NCBI GenBank assembly: GCA_944320855.1
Contig: CALUJF010000004.1
Location: 41,858 to 105,857, forward strand
Direction: 5' to 3'
Length of the DNA stretch: 64,000 bases
Source of the DNA: an uncultured Phocaeicola sp.
Lineage (GTDB): Bacteria > Bacteroidota > Bacteroidia > Bacteroidales > Bacteroidaceae
Under the pieces are notes generated by a model that was not told where the DNA came from, did not search any database, and saw nothing but the letters and a program-made list of their open reading frames with translations. Both the position numbers and the translations under genes were made by a program. Shown one piece after another: positions 35,699-46,117 of this stretch. Numbering within the stretch: the stretch's first letter is position 1; each line of letters opens with the position of its first letter.

Positions 35699-38600
35699 AT
35701 GAGTAGTGAGTTTTATAAAAAGAATGTGTGCCTGTTGATGATGGCAAGTGTATTGTCACTCCCTTCTTTCGCTCAGGAAAGTGTGGTGAATGGATCGGTG
35801 AAAGATGCATCTGGCGAACCATTGATAGGAGTAAGTGTACAAGTGAAGAATTCGGGTCTTGGTACTATTACCGATGTAGATGGTAATTTCAGACTTCCAA
35901 ATGTGAAATCCGGACAAACATTGGTGTTCTCATATGTAGGTTACAAAACAACTGAAGTTACTCTAAAGAAGAATCTCAAGTCTTTGGTTGAAGTAGTAAT
36001 GAATGAAGACACAGAGGTTCTTGATGAAGTCGTTGTAATTGGATATGGAACAGTGAACAAAAGGGATTTGACAGGTTCTGTAGCTTCTGTTAAAGCAGAA
36101 GATATAGCTGCTGTTCCTGTGGCAAATGTGAGTGAGGCATTGTCCGGTAAACTTTCCGGTGTAAGTGTTACTACTACCGACGGTTCACCTGATGCGGAAG
36201 TCAATATCCGCGTGCGTGGTGGTGGCTCTCTGTCACAGGATAATTCACCTCTTTATATAGTTGACGGTTTCCCTGTATCAAGCATCAGCGACATTTCTCC
36301 TACTGAAATCGAGAGTATCGACGTTTTGAAAGATGCTTCTTCTACAGCTATCTATGGTGCGCGTGGTGCGAATGGTGTAATCATCGTCACTACAAAGAGT
36401 GGCCACGAAGGTAAGGCGCAGGTTGATTTCGGTGCATCTTTCGGTATCAGAAAAGTGGCTAAGATGATGAAGGTGATGAGTCCTTACGATTACGTTGCAT
36501 ATCAGTGGGAACTTGATTCTCAGGACTATGGAAACTATAGCGACCTTGATGTATGGAAGTCTGTAGAAGGTCAGGATTATCAGGATGAGATTTTCGGACG
36601 TACAGGTAACCAGCAGCAGTATAATGTGAATGTAAGCGGTGGTAATAAGGATGTTACATATAATGTAAATTACGCTCACAATGAAGAAAAGAGTATTATG
36701 CTTAATTCAGGTTTTGCCAAGAATAATGTCAATGCTAAAATCAAGGCAAATATAAGCAAATGGGTAACACTTGACTTTAATGCCAGAATGAGCCACGCAG
36801 TAGTTGACGGATTGAGTAGTGGTGCTGATACTAATGAGTCGAATGCTTCTAACTCTATTGTGGCAAATTCAGCAAGATTCCGTCCTGTAGAACCACTTTC
36901 GTATAATTCTGATGATGATGAAAATAATACTGCAACTCAAAAGAATCCATTGGAGCGATTGCTTGCAACTTATAAGCAGAAGACTACATTGAATCAGAAT
37001 TACAACGTAGGTCTTAACTGGAAACCGTTCAAGAACTGGACTTTCCGCAGTGAGTTCGGTTATGGATGGAAATATGAGAATACAGACCAGGCTTGGGGCT
37101 CGGATGCTACACAGAACACCAATCTTGGTGTGAAAGGTACTCCGGAGGCAGTCTTTACACGTGCGAATACCAGAAACTGGAGAAATGCTAACACATTGAC
37201 TTACGATAATAAGAAACTCTTCGATGGTCGTGACAAAATTAACGTATTGTTGGGTCATGAAGTCAGCAGCAGCCAGAAGAGTATCCTGGAGGCATCATCA
37301 ATATCATTCCCTAAATCAATGACAATAGATGAAATATTGGCCAGCTCAGGTATTGGTACACCTTTGGCAAATCAGTCAACTATTGGTGCAGAAGAGAATA
37401 TGCTTTCTTTCTTCGGTCGTGTCAACTATACTTTGATGGAGCGTTATCTGTTTACTGTAACAGTACGTGGTGACGGCTCAAGCAAATTCGCTGTAGGAAA
37501 TCAGTGGGGTGTATTCCCGTCTGCTGCATTTGCATGGCGTTTATCGGACGAAAAGTTTATGAAAGGTACAGAAAACTGGTTGTCTAACTTGAAATTACGT
37601 CTCAGCTACGGTACTGCAGGTAATAACCGTATCAATTCAGGTTTGATATATACCACATATACATTGGCAGAGAATACTTCCAAGGCTCCGTTCTTTAATG
37701 AAATCCGACAGAGTATGTTGGAACTGTCAAGTTATTTGTATAATCCAAGTCTTAAATGGGAAACAACCATTACAAGAAATATCGGTATCGACTATGGATT
37801 CCTGAACAATCGCATCTCGGGAACATTGGATTTGTACTGGAATACTACAAAAGACTTGCTTATGAGGTCCGAGATACCTTCAAATACAGGTTATAACTAT
37901 CAGTACCGTAATTTCGGTAAGACATCAAATAAGGGTGTTGAACTTACATTGAGTGCGGCTATTTTGGACAAGAAAAAATATGCGTTGAATTTCAATATGA
38001 ACTTCGCATACAACAAGAACCGTATAGACGAACTTGCTACAGATAATCCATGGCAAAGCAGTAACTGGGCAGGTAGCACAATGGCTAAATACGAAGACTA
38101 TAGAGTGGAACAGGGAGGCTCATTAGGTGAAATATGGGGTTACAAAACAAATGGATTCTTTACAGCTTATGACCCTGTGACAAATCCTGAGGGTGAACTT
38201 ATAATGAATGGTAATTCCTGGAAGTTGAAAGATGGTGTGAAAGATAATAGTACTACTGTTACCGGTGGACAATATTATCCTGGTGGATTGAAATTAGTAT
38301 GCGACGAGAACGGAGACCCAATCAAGCAGAAGCTTGGAAATACAGTTTCTCCTATAAATGGTGGTTTTGGAGTAGATGGACGTATAGGCAACTTTGATTT
38401 CAATGTATTCTTCAATTATTCTTTGGGCAATCAGATTATAAATGGAGCAAAACTGGCAACTTCTTTCTATACCACTTCGTCAAGAGGATATAATCTGAAC
38501 AATGATTTTGCTTTGGCTAACCGTTATACATGGATTGACCCTGCTACAGGTTTGAATCTTGGTAGACCTGCAACCAGTACTGTAGAGGCTTATGGGGGCG

Positions 38601-38953
38601 AGATGGGACTTATTGCACGTCTGAATGAACTGAACGCAAATGCTTCAATATACAATCCGGCTGCCGTAACGCAGATGCAATTGACTGATTATGCGGTTGA
38701 AGATGCTTCGTTCCTGCGCTTGAACAATGTAACAGTAGGATATACATTCCCTAAAGCATGGGTAAAGAAATGTTTTATGCAGAAAGTTAGATTGTATGTC
38801 ACAGGCTATAACTTATTGGTATTCACCAAATATTCAGGTTCAGACCCTGAAGTAGATACCAGCTCTAAACGTAATGCAATGACTCCTGGTGTTGATTATG
38901 CATCTTATCCAAAGAGCCGTACAATTGTTGGAGGTATTAATGTAACATTCTAA
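35699..38953 (+). CDS. susC: SusC-like TonB-dependent transporter (PUL 2)
   Basis: 1084 residues. A signal peptide (ends SFAQ) is followed by the regulatory-like domain GSVKDASGEPLIGVSVQV...DVDGNF (about 30-110), TonB-box region DEVVVIGYGTVNKRDLTGS, a plug with VNIRVRGGGSLSQDNSPLYIVDGFP, and the barrel to the C-terminal GGINVTF. It imports oligosaccharides, here most likely (oligo)galacturonides, as the operon encodes pectin methylesterase, PL1 and GH28. It is 16 bases from susD. It is only moderately similar to the PUL 1 SusC; they are separate systems rather than a duplication. Confidence 0.95.
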   Translation: MSSEFYKKNVCLLMMASVLSLPSFAQESVVNGSVKDASGEPLIGVSVQVKNSGLGTITDVDGNFRLPNVKSGQTLVFSYVGYKTTEVTLKKNLKSLVEVVMNEDTEVLDEVVVIGYGTVNKRDLTGSVASVKAEDIAAVPVANVSEALSGKLSGVSVTTTDGSPDAEVNIRVRGGGSLSQDNSPLYIVDGFPVSSISDISPTEIESIDVLKDASSTAIYGARGANGVIIVTTKSGHEGKAQVDFGASFGIRKVAKMMKVMSPYDYVAYQWELDSQDYGNYSDLDVWKSVEGQDYQDEIFGRTGNQQQYNVNVSGGNKDVTYNVNYAHNEEKSIMLNSGFAKNNVNAKIKANISKWVTLDFNARMSHAVVDGLSSGADTNESNASNSIVANSARFRPVEPLSYNSDDDENNTATQKNPLERLLATYKQKTTLNQNYNVGLNWKPFKNWTFRSEFGYGWKYENTDQAWGSDATQNTNLGVKGTPEAVFTRANTRNWRNANTLTYDNKKLFDGRDKINVLLGHEVSSSQKSILEASSISFPKSMTIDEILASSGIGTPLANQSTIGAEENMLSFFGRVNYTLMERYLFTVTVRGDGSSKFAVGNQWGVFPSAAFAWRLSDEKFMKGTENWLSNLKLRLSYGTAGNNRINSGLIYTTYTLAENTSKAPFFNEIRQSMLELSSYLYNPSLKWETTITRNIGIDYGFLNNRISGTLDLYWNTTKDLLMRSEIPSNTGYNYQYRNFGKTSNKGVELTLSAAILDKKKYALNFNMNFAYNKNRIDELATDNPWQSSNWAGSTMAKYEDYRVEQGGSLGEIWGYKTNGFFTAYDPVTNPEGELIMNGNSWKLKDGVKDNSTTVTGGQYYPGGLKLVCDENGDPIKQKLGNTVSPINGGFGVDGRIGNFDFNVFFNYSLGNQIINGAKLATSFYTTSSRGYNLNNDFALANRYTWIDPATGLNLGRPATSTVEAYGGEMGLIARLNELNANASIYNPAAVTQMQLTDYAVEDASFLRLNNVTVGYTFPKAWVKKCFMQKVRLYVTGYNLLVFTKYSGSDPEVDTSSKRNAMTPGVDYASYPKSRTIVGGINVTF

Positions 38954-38969
38954 TTAAAAACTAATAGGT

Positions 38970-40919
38970 ATGAGAAATATATTAAAGACAATAAGCCTGG
39001 CAGCAGGCCTGGTATTGATAACAAGCTGTTCCGATTTTCTGGATCAGACTTCTCCTTCAGAATATCCTACACAGAATGTGTTTGAGTCTGTGGGTTATAC
39101 AGAATTTGCCGTTAATAAGTTGTATGGCGACATGGGGCAGGATGAAACATACTCACAGTATATCCCAATTGTTTGGGGACTGAATACAGACTGTGAGTTA
39201 GTTGACGGTCTTGGTTCGGATGCGTATAATACTTCTCATCAGAGAGGAGCTATGAATTACAACGTTACTCCAGGATGGGCAAATATTGCGAAGCTTTGGG
39301 ATGCTATGTATGGTATAATTGAGAATGCCAATGTCATTATCGAAGGTATCAACAATAGTCCTTTGCTCAATGATGAAGGAGAAGATGGAACGAGTATCAG
39401 ACGATTCAAGGGCGAAGCTCTGACTATCCGTGCCATGATATACTTTGACCTGGTACGTTTCTTCGGTGACATTCCAATGAAAATGGAAAGTTCTGCCCCG
39501 GATCTGAGCAATGCTTATTTGGGCAAGACAGACAGAGATGTTATTATGGACAAGCTTATAGAGGACTTGAAGGAAGCAACCGGACTTTTGCCATGGGCAG
39601 GAAAGGCTACATCATATACCACTGAACGTGTGACAAAAGGATATGCTCATGCACTTTTGGCTAATATAGCATTGACACGTGCCGGATGGGCTATTCGTGA
39701 GGCGGCAAAAGAAGGATATGAAACAGCTGCTTATTCAGACCCAGTTTATCCTACACAGCGTTGTGACGCACAGACTCGTGAGGCTATGTATAAGTTGGCT
39801 CTGGAGAATTTATCAATCATAATAAAGGAAGGACCACACTCACTGAATCCTTCGTTCGAGAATGAATGGTATCTACTGAACCAGCTGAAACTTGATGAAA
39901 CATACCGTGAAAATATATTCGAGATTCCAATGGGTATGGGGATAACAGGAGAGCTTGGCTATACGGCAGGTGTACGTGCAAACGGATTTACATCGAAATA
40001 TGGAAGAAACAGCTCTGGAGTTCTTAAACTTACAGCTCCTTATTTCTGGTCGTTCAAGGAAAATGATCAGCGCAGAGATATAACTTGCTCTAATGTTCAG
40101 TTGGAAGAGGAGAATAATGTAACTAAAGAATTTATGTTGGGAAATGCTCCTTTTGGAATATATGTAGGCAAATGGGATGTGCGTAAGATGAATTCTGACA
40201 TTACATCTATTGCCTTGAGTGTAGGCAATGACAAATGGAGAACTGGTATTAACTGTGTTCGTATGAGATACTCACAGGTTTTGCTCATGTATTCAGAAGT
40301 GATGAACGAACTGGCAGGAGGGCCGGATGCTGATTATGAAGGTTCAGCCAATGGTATGACAGCGCGTGCGGCTCTTAAGACAGTTCATACACGTGCTTAC
40401 GATGATGCACACAAAGCTGATGCTGAAGCTTATGTTGTTAGCTTGTCAAGCAATAAGGATGAATTCTTCAAAGCTATAGTAGATGAAAATGCTTGGGAAC
40501 TTGCAGGTGAAGGCTTCCGTAAGTTTGACTTGATACGTTGGAACTTGCTGGCTGAAAAGATTAATCAGTTTAAGAGTGATTATCTTACACAAATGAGAGA
40601 TGATGTTAATGGATATCCTAAAGAAGTATATTTTAATTATACAGACGAATCTAAGACAACTATAGATATGAGTAGTGTTACTTGGAAAGGATTGCCTGAT
40701 GGTATGACAAAAGACGATTATGAGGATAAAAGCAGTTTCTGGGGGGCTGAAAGAACAACTTCAAATCCTAAACAAAGTCAGACAAACTTGCCTTCTATTT
40801 CAAGTGGATTGATAGGTGATGATGTACCGGTTATTAACCGCTATCTGTTGCCTATAGCTTCGACTACAATCTCAGCATCAAATGGGGTTTTGTCAAACTC
40901 TTATGGATATTCTAATTAA
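38970..40919 (+). CDS. susD: SusD-like surface glycan-binding lipoprotein (PUL 2)
   Basis: 649 residues. Lipobox LITSC gives Cys20, followed by SDFLDQTSPSEYPT as in other SusD proteins. The RagB/SusD core is visible in EALTIRAMIYFDLVRFFGDIP (about 150-171) and in AWELAGEGFRKFDLIRWN near residue 510. The length is at the upper end for the family, typical of SusD proteins of pectin PULs. It forms the extracellular lid on the SusC barrel. It is 20 bases upstream of the next surface lipoprotein, so the three are one transcript. Confidence 0.94.
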   Translation: MRNILKTISLAAGLVLITSCSDFLDQTSPSEYPTQNVFESVGYTEFAVNKLYGDMGQDETYSQYIPIVWGLNTDCELVDGLGSDAYNTSHQRGAMNYNVTPGWANIAKLWDAMYGIIENANVIIEGINNSPLLNDEGEDGTSIRRFKGEALTIRAMIYFDLVRFFGDIPMKMESSAPDLSNAYLGKTDRDVIMDKLIEDLKEATGLLPWAGKATSYTTERVTKGYAHALLANIALTRAGWAIREAAKEGYETAAYSDPVYPTQRCDAQTREAMYKLALENLSIIIKEGPHSLNPSFENEWYLLNQLKLDETYRENIFEIPMGMGITGELGYTAGVRANGFTSKYGRNSSGVLKLTAPYFWSFKENDQRRDITCSNVQLEEENNVTKEFMLGNAPFGIYVGKWDVRKMNSDITSIALSVGNDKWRTGINCVRMRYSQVLLMYSEVMNELAGGPDADYEGSANGMTARAALKTVHTRAYDDAHKADAEAYVVSLSSNKDEFFKAIVDENAWELAGEGFRKFDLIRWNLLAEKINQFKSDYLTQMRDDVNGYPKEVYFNYTDESKTTIDMSSVTWKGLPDGMTKDDYEDKSSFWGAERTTSNPKQSQTNLPSISSGLIGDDVPVINRYLLPIASTTISASNGVLSNSYGYSN

Positions 40920-40939
40920 TTGTTTAAAATTTGGTATTT

Positions 40940-42772
40940 ATGAAAACTACAAAATATATATATGGTTTAGGGCTGTCATTTGTTCTTTCCGGTATGTTTC
41001 TTAATTCATGTACTGATGCAAACGACTGGGGTACAAATGAGTCTTTCGACCGTTTGTTTGGAACAAAACAGTCAAGTTTTACAGTGACAGAAGGAGCCGT
41101 TTCGGCTGAAGTTGGATGGGACGCTACTGTCGATACAGAATATTATATAATAGAGGCCAGTACGGATTCATTGTACGATGAAATTCCGATGGGGGCCGAA
41201 AACAGTATTGTATATGGTGAGGATGGGTCTATAACCCAGTCACCATACACTATTACCGGACTTCTTGGCGAGACTACATACTATCTCCGTATCAAGTCAA
41301 TGTCGAAAGATAAGCAGTCTAATTGGGTATATCTTCCTGACTATAAATTTACTACAGATAAGGAGCAGATTATCTCGGAAGTTGCAGATACTGATATAAC
41401 TGACGAGTCAGTTGTTCTTTCATGGGAAGCAGGACTTGAGGTGACACATATCACTTATACTCAGGATGGAGAGTTGGTTACTTATACACTGACTGATGAA
41501 GAGAAAGCTTCCGGTAAGGTTACATTCTCAGGATTGTCTGCAATGACAGAGTATGTATTCTATATTTATAATGGAGAAATATTGAGAGGTGAACAGATTG
41601 TTACAACAAAAGAGGCTGTAATGGTAGAATCTCAAATCAATGATATTCAGCAGACTTCGGCTGTATTTACATGGGATACATCAGTAGGAAGACTTACAGG
41701 TTATTACTTTGCTGAAGGTGAAACATATCCTCAAGAAGCAAATAAATCTCTTACAGATGAACAAATAACAGCGGGCAAGATTGAACTGACAGGTCTTGAA
41801 CCTAATACAACTTATACAGTTGCGATTATGCGTGACAATACAGTACGTGCTATGCAGACATTTAAGACTGCTATGGGTATCCCAGGTACATATACGAGCG
41901 TAGAAGTTTCTGATATTTCCGGATGGAGTACTGCAATGCAGAATACTGGAAAAGTTGCTATTATATTGAAAGGAGATATAGATATAAGTAATAAAGAAAC
42001 AATACCATCTAATATAGAATCTCTTTTAATATATGGTGGTGATGATAAGAATACAAAGACATACACACTTACTTCTAAAGGCTTTAAATTTAGCGGAAGT
42101 ATAGAAACTTTTGAGATTTATAATGTAAATCTGAAGACCTATCCAAGTTCAACAGGAGGACATTATGTGATTGATTGTAAAAGTAACGCAGATGTTAATA
42201 TAAATTCGATATATATAACTTCTTGTGATGTATCAGATGCGAGAGGCGTTTTCAGATTAGGTAGTACTTCAGCAAAAATAAAAAGACTTATTTTTAATGA
42301 TTGTCGCTTCAAAGGTATAGGTGATTATGGATTATATAGAAATGATGGTAGTGCTGAGAATGTTGAAAATATTGATTTGATTAATAGTACATTCTATCCT
42401 CTTGCTTCAGGTAATAGTTTGATGACCGATAAAGGAACAACTGGAGCAAATGTAACTATTGATAATACAACAATTTATGGTTTTAACAGTTCTATTATAA
42501 CTAATCAGGGTACAACTTTAAGTTTTAGTATCACAAATACATTGTTTGGAGGATTCGGTGGAAAGAGTGTGTACCTATTTAGATATGCAGCATTTGAGAT
42601 TAAGGAATGTAAAAACGTATTCCTTACTTCTGGAAATAGTTTTGAATCTACTATAGGAGAAACGGTTCTTGAGTATTCTGATACGGATTTATTTAATTCC
42701 CCTTCAACTTATGACTTTACAGTCAACATTGATGACTACAAGAACTTCGGTGACCCATACTGGAATAAGTAA
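40940..42772 (+). CDS. Surface glycan-binding lipoprotein with FnIII and DUF5123/beta-helix-like modules
   Basis: 610 residues from ATG 40940; the in-frame TTG at 40931 is less likely. Lipobox FLNSC gives a lipidated cysteine near residue 24. Residues 50-135, 140-220 and 225-310 look like fibronectin type III repeats, each ending in T-x-Y-x-(L/V/F)-x-(I/V) strands. Residues 315-610 resemble the DUF4957/DUF5123 pair found in SusE-position proteins of pectin PULs: repeated short strands with NSTFYPL, INNTT-like turns and the terminal NFGDPYWNK. It probably binds homogalacturonan on the cell surface. A right-handed beta-helix lyase-like fold without catalytic residues is an alternative description of the C-terminal part. 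Confidence 0.75.
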   Translation: MKTTKYIYGLGLSFVLSGMFLNSCTDANDWGTNESFDRLFGTKQSSFTVTEGAVSAEVGWDATVDTEYYIIEASTDSLYDEIPMGAENSIVYGEDGSITQSPYTITGLLGETTYYLRIKSMSKDKQSNWVYLPDYKFTTDKEQIISEVADTDITDESVVLSWEAGLEVTHITYTQDGELVTYTLTDEEKASGKVTFSGLSAMTEYVFYIYNGEILRGEQIVTTKEAVMVESQINDIQQTSAVFTWDTSVGRLTGYYFAEGETYPQEANKSLTDEQITAGKIELTGLEPNTTYTVAIMRDNTVRAMQTFKTAMGIPGTYTSVEVSDISGWSTAMQNTGKVAIILKGDIDISNKETIPSNIESLLIYGGDDKNTKTYTLTSKGFKFSGSIETFEIYNVNLKTYPSSTGGHYVIDCKSNADVNINSIYITSCDVSDARGVFRLGSTSAKIKRLIFNDCRFKGIGDYGLYRNDGSAENVENIDLINSTFYPLASGNSLMTDKGTTGANVTIDNTTIYGFNSSIITNQGTTLSFSITNTLFGGFGGKSVYLFRYAAFEIKECKNVFLTSGNSFESTIGETVLEYSDTDLFNSPSTYDFTVNIDDYKNFGDPYWNK

Positions 42773-42784
42773 TAACAATTAAAA

Positions 42785-44425
42785 ATGAATTATATGAAAT
42801 ATATATCTACAATAACAAATTTGTTTGTTTGTCTGGCTGTCGCTTTAATGTTTCAGTCATGCAAAGACAATGAAAATAACAATATAGACAGTAGCGCACT
42901 TACGCTACTGTCTTACACACCGGAACAAGGCGGTAATGTAGCAACCGAAGGAGTTATAGAACTGACATTCTCTAAGGCAGTTCGTCAGGCTCCGGATACA
43001 GAAATTACAATCAACGGTAAGGCTATAAGAGTAATAATTACTGACAATGTAGTCCGTGCCAACTATTCAGAACCATTGGCGGATCATGTCACGCTTGATA
43101 TCCCTGAAGGTGCATTGACTGATATGAATTCTGTTCAGAAGTACGAAGGACTTAACCTCAAATATGAAATAAAACTTGAGAAACGTCTTTATGATGCAGT
43201 AGTTGATATAAATGGTAATGGAGACTATACTTCAGTACAGAAGGCTATTGATGCTGCTCCAAGCGAATCTGAAAAGCCTTATCTGATTTTTATTGCTAAT
43301 GGAGAGTATGAGGAATATGTAATGATTCCCAAAAAGAAAAATTTTATTCATCTTATAGGTCAGGACAAGGATAAGACAATTATTAAGTATAAAGTAACTA
43401 TTTCAAATGAAGGCTCTGAACAAAATCCAATTGCCCCTGATAAATATCTTGAAAACCCTTGGACTTATTCTTATCTTAATCCTGCAAATAATATGTCAAG
43501 TGAACAGTGTGCTGTAATGGTGATTTTCGGAAATGATTTTTATGCTGAAAACCTAACATTGGAAAATACATGGGGAACAGGACATAAAACAGGACCTCAG
43601 GCAGATGCCTTGTGTACGAGAGTTGACCGTATAGCATTCTATAACTGTAAACTGTTGTCATTCCAGGATACATGGTGGGTGCGTCAGGCTAAAAATGATT
43701 TAACAGCCAGAAATTATGCGGATCAATGTTTTATACAAGGAGCTGTTGATTATGTGTATGGAAGTGCAAATCTATTGGTAGAAAACTCTACTCTTTATAA
43801 TATTCGTACCGGTAGTGTGATTACGGCTTGTTCTCACTATGAAGGAACCCTTTGGGGGCATGTTTTCAAAGATTGTGTGATTGATGGTGATGACACGGCA
43901 ATGTCGGGTGACAATTTCTTTGGTAGACCATGGCAGAATGCTCCTGTAGAGTTGTTTATAAATGTTGATTGTAAGATCCCTATGGCTTCAGCCGGATGGC
44001 AAGATATGGGAACTTCTCCAGGACTGTTTGCTATATATGATGTGACTGACAAAAATGGACAGCCATTGAGTACAGATGGTTGGAAAAGAGATTATAATGT
44101 AGGAGCAGAAACAGTGCATTATGACGGCAATTTCAACTTGACAGAAGCTGAAGCTGCAAAATATACATACGAAAATATTATAACATCACCTGACGGATGG
44201 AATCCTAAGGCTTTCTATACAACTGAGAAATTACCGGCTGTAGAGAATATCAATCTATATGGAACAACACTTAGCTGGGATGGAATGAATAAGGCTATTT
44301 GTTATTTGGTCTTTGATAATGGAAAATTCATAGGTCAGACAACAGAAACTACTATGGAGGTAGATGTTAATGGAGAAAACTATACAGTAAAGGCTGTAAA
44401 TAAATATGGAAGTTTGAGTGATTGA
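42785..44425 (+). CDS. Pectin methylesterase (CE8), lipoprotein
   Basis: 546 residues (a start three codons later is also possible). Lipobox MFQSC gives Cys26. An Ig-like domain (40-130; TPEQGGNVATEGVIELTFSKAV) precedes the right-handed beta-helix that starts at VVDINGNGDYTSVQKAID. Catalytic residues are visible by motif: Gln294-Asp295 (FQDTW), Asp322 (GAVDYVYGSA) and Arg381/Trp383 (FGRPW), as in CE8 enzymes. It removes methyl esters from homogalacturonan, which opens it to the pectate lyases encoded next. The 40 C-terminal residues form a small extra beta-domain. It is followed by an intrinsic terminator at 44433. Confidence 0.92.
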   Translation: MNYMKYISTITNLFVCLAVALMFQSCKDNENNNIDSSALTLLSYTPEQGGNVATEGVIELTFSKAVRQAPDTEITINGKAIRVIITDNVVRANYSEPLADHVTLDIPEGALTDMNSVQKYEGLNLKYEIKLEKRLYDAVVDINGNGDYTSVQKAIDAAPSESEKPYLIFIANGEYEEYVMIPKKKNFIHLIGQDKDKTIIKYKVTISNEGSEQNPIAPDKYLENPWTYSYLNPANNMSSEQCAVMVIFGNDFYAENLTLENTWGTGHKTGPQADALCTRVDRIAFYNCKLLSFQDTWWVRQAKNDLTARNYADQCFIQGAVDYVYGSANLLVENSTLYNIRTGSVITACSHYEGTLWGHVFKDCVIDGDDTAMSGDNFFGRPWQNAPVELFINVDCKIPMASAGWQDMGTSPGLFAIYDVTDKNGQPLSTDGWKRDYNVGAETVHYDGNFNLTEAEAAKYTYENIITSPDGWNPKAFYTTEKLPAVENINLYGTTLSWDGMNKAICYLVFDNGKFIGQTTETTMEVDVNGENYTVKAVNKYGSLSD

Positions 44426-44432
44426 TTCTAAA

Positions 44433-44468
44433 AAACGTTCGGGGGTGAATAATCCCTCCCGAACGTTT
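44433..44468 (+). terminator. Terminator after the pectin methylesterase
   Basis: AAACGTTCGGGGG and CCTCCCGAACGTTT form a long stem with an 8-10-base loop, followed shortly by TTTTTT. It would end the SusC-SusD-SGBP-CE8 transcript. Confidence 0.8.
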
Positions 44469-44499
44469 ACGCTTTTTTCAACTACTAAATATTGTAATT

Positions 44500-46104
44500 A
44501 TGAAAAAAAATATAATGTTCCTTGCTGCGTGTTCTTTGGCATTTTTTATGTTTTCTTCTTGTTCGGAGAATACGCCTGCAGCTGATGAACCGGAAGATAA
44601 TGGTTCACAGACTCCTGATTCGGGAGATGATACAGATGATAATAGCGGAGAGGAAGGTAATCTTCCAGACTATGGAACACCGGATAGAACAAAAATTAAG
44701 GCTTTCCCGGGTGCATATGGAGCTGGTGCGTATACCACAGGTGGCGCAGGAGGTAAGGTGCTGATTGTAAACTCATTAAAGGATGATGGCTCTGAGGGTA
44801 CATTGCGTTGGGCTATAAACCAAACGGGAAAAAGAACTATTGTTTTCAGTATTGGTGGACTTATACAACTTGAAAGTGAGTTGGATGTAAGAAATGGGGA
44901 TGTAACAATTGCCGGTCAGACTGCTCCAGGAACTGGTATATGTTTGAAAGGACATCCTGTTTCTGTTAAGGCTGATAATGTTATTATCCGTTTTATAAGA
45001 TGCCGTATGGGTTCTGAGAATCTTACCGAAACAGAAGCAGATGGTGCTGATGCTATGTGGGGTAAAGAGCATAAGAATATAATAATAGACCATTGCTCGA
45101 TGAGCTGGAGTACGGATGAATGTTCGTCATTCTATGATAATACCAACTTTACGATGCAGTGGTGTATAATAAGCGAAAGCCTTGCAAAATCATTGCATGA
45201 CAAAGGTGCACATGGTTATGGAGGTATATGGGGCGGTTCGCCGGCTACATTCCATCATAATCTGATAGCTCATCACAGTAGTCGAACTCCGCGATTATGT
45301 GGAAGCCGTTATACCGGTAAACCGGAAAATGAAAAAGTGGATTTGCGTAACAATGTGTTCTATAACTGGGGGCCGACAAACGGCGGATATGCCGGCGAAG
45401 GTGGCAGCTATAATTTTGTGAACAATTATTACAAGCCGGGACCTTCTACTGCGACAAAGAAGGACATTGTCAATAGAATTTTTCAACCTAACGGTGATGA
45501 TGGCTCACAAGCTGCAAAGGGAGGGAATACTAAAGGAACATGGGGCGTTTTTCATTTAAGCGGAAACTATTTTGACGGTTCCTGTTCAAAGATAACTGAT
45601 GAAGAGAGAACTCTTATTGATAAAGTCAATCAGGATAATTGGGAAGGACTCCATCCTAAAACTACAACCGATGTACCTTTGCCTTCAGGAGATGAGGAGT
45701 CTTTAAAATCATATACAGAGTTCCTTATATCTTCCGATGCAAGTGAATTCACACAGTCTGCTGTGGATGCTTATGAAGCAGTTCTTTCCAAGGCTGGGGT
45801 ATCAACGAGAAGAGATGATGTGGACGAAAGAATAGTCAATAATGTTATTAATGGTGATTATACTGCTGAAGGCAGTAATGGCAGTAAATGGGGTATTATC
45901 GACAATGCAAACGATGTAGGTGGTTGGCCTACTTATTCAAAAGGTACTACCCAGTTGGATACAGATAAAGACGGTATTCCTGATTATTGGGAAGAAAAGA
46001 ATGGACTTGACAAAAACAAGGACGACAGCTCTAAATATAATTTAAGTAAGGAATATACTAATCTTGAGGTGTATTATAATAGTTTGGTAGAGGATTTATA
46101 TTAA
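44500..46104 (+). CDS. Pectate lyase (PL1), lipoprotein
   Basis: 534 residues. Lipobox MFSSC gives Cys21, and residues 25-60 form an acidic linker, so the enzyme is probably surface-exposed. The catalytic beta-helix begins at [15 protein letters not shown] (68-82). [15 protein letters not shown] (193-207) and [11 protein letters not shown], with Arg262 and Arg265 as the likely catalytic base region, are PL1 landmarks. The C-terminus has a calcium-type repeat [12 protein letters not shown]. It cleaves alpha-1,4-galacturonan by beta-elimination. It is closely related to the next gene and separated from it by 13 bases, an evident tandem duplication. Confidence 0.9.
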   Translation: MKKNIMFLAACSLAFFMFSSCSENTPAADEPEDNGSQTPDSGDDTDDNSGEEGNLPDYGTPDRTKIKAFPGAYGAGAYTTGGAGGKVLIVNSLKDDGSEGTLRWAINQTGKRTIVFSIGGLIQLESELDVRNGDVTIAGQTAPGTGICLKGHPVSVKADNVIIRFIRCRMGSENLTETEADGADAMWGKEHKNIIIDHCSMSWSTDECSSFYDNTNFTMQWCIISESLAKSLHDKGAHGYGGIWGGSPATFHHNLIAHHSSRTPRLCGSRYTGKPENEKVDLRNNVFYNWGPTNGGYAGEGGSYNFVNNYYKPGPSTATKKDIVNRIFQPNGDDGSQAAKGGNTKGTWGVFHLSGNYFDGSCSKITDEERTLIDKVNQDNWEGLHPKTTTDVPLPSGDEESLKSYTEFLISSDASEFTQSAVDAYEAVLSKAGVSTRRDDVDERIVNNVINGDYTAEGSNGSKWGIIDNANDVGGWPTYSKGTTQLDTDKDGIPDYWEEKNGLDKNKDDSSKYNLSKEYTNLEVYYNSLVEDLY

Positions 46105-46117
46105 ACGGACGACAGAT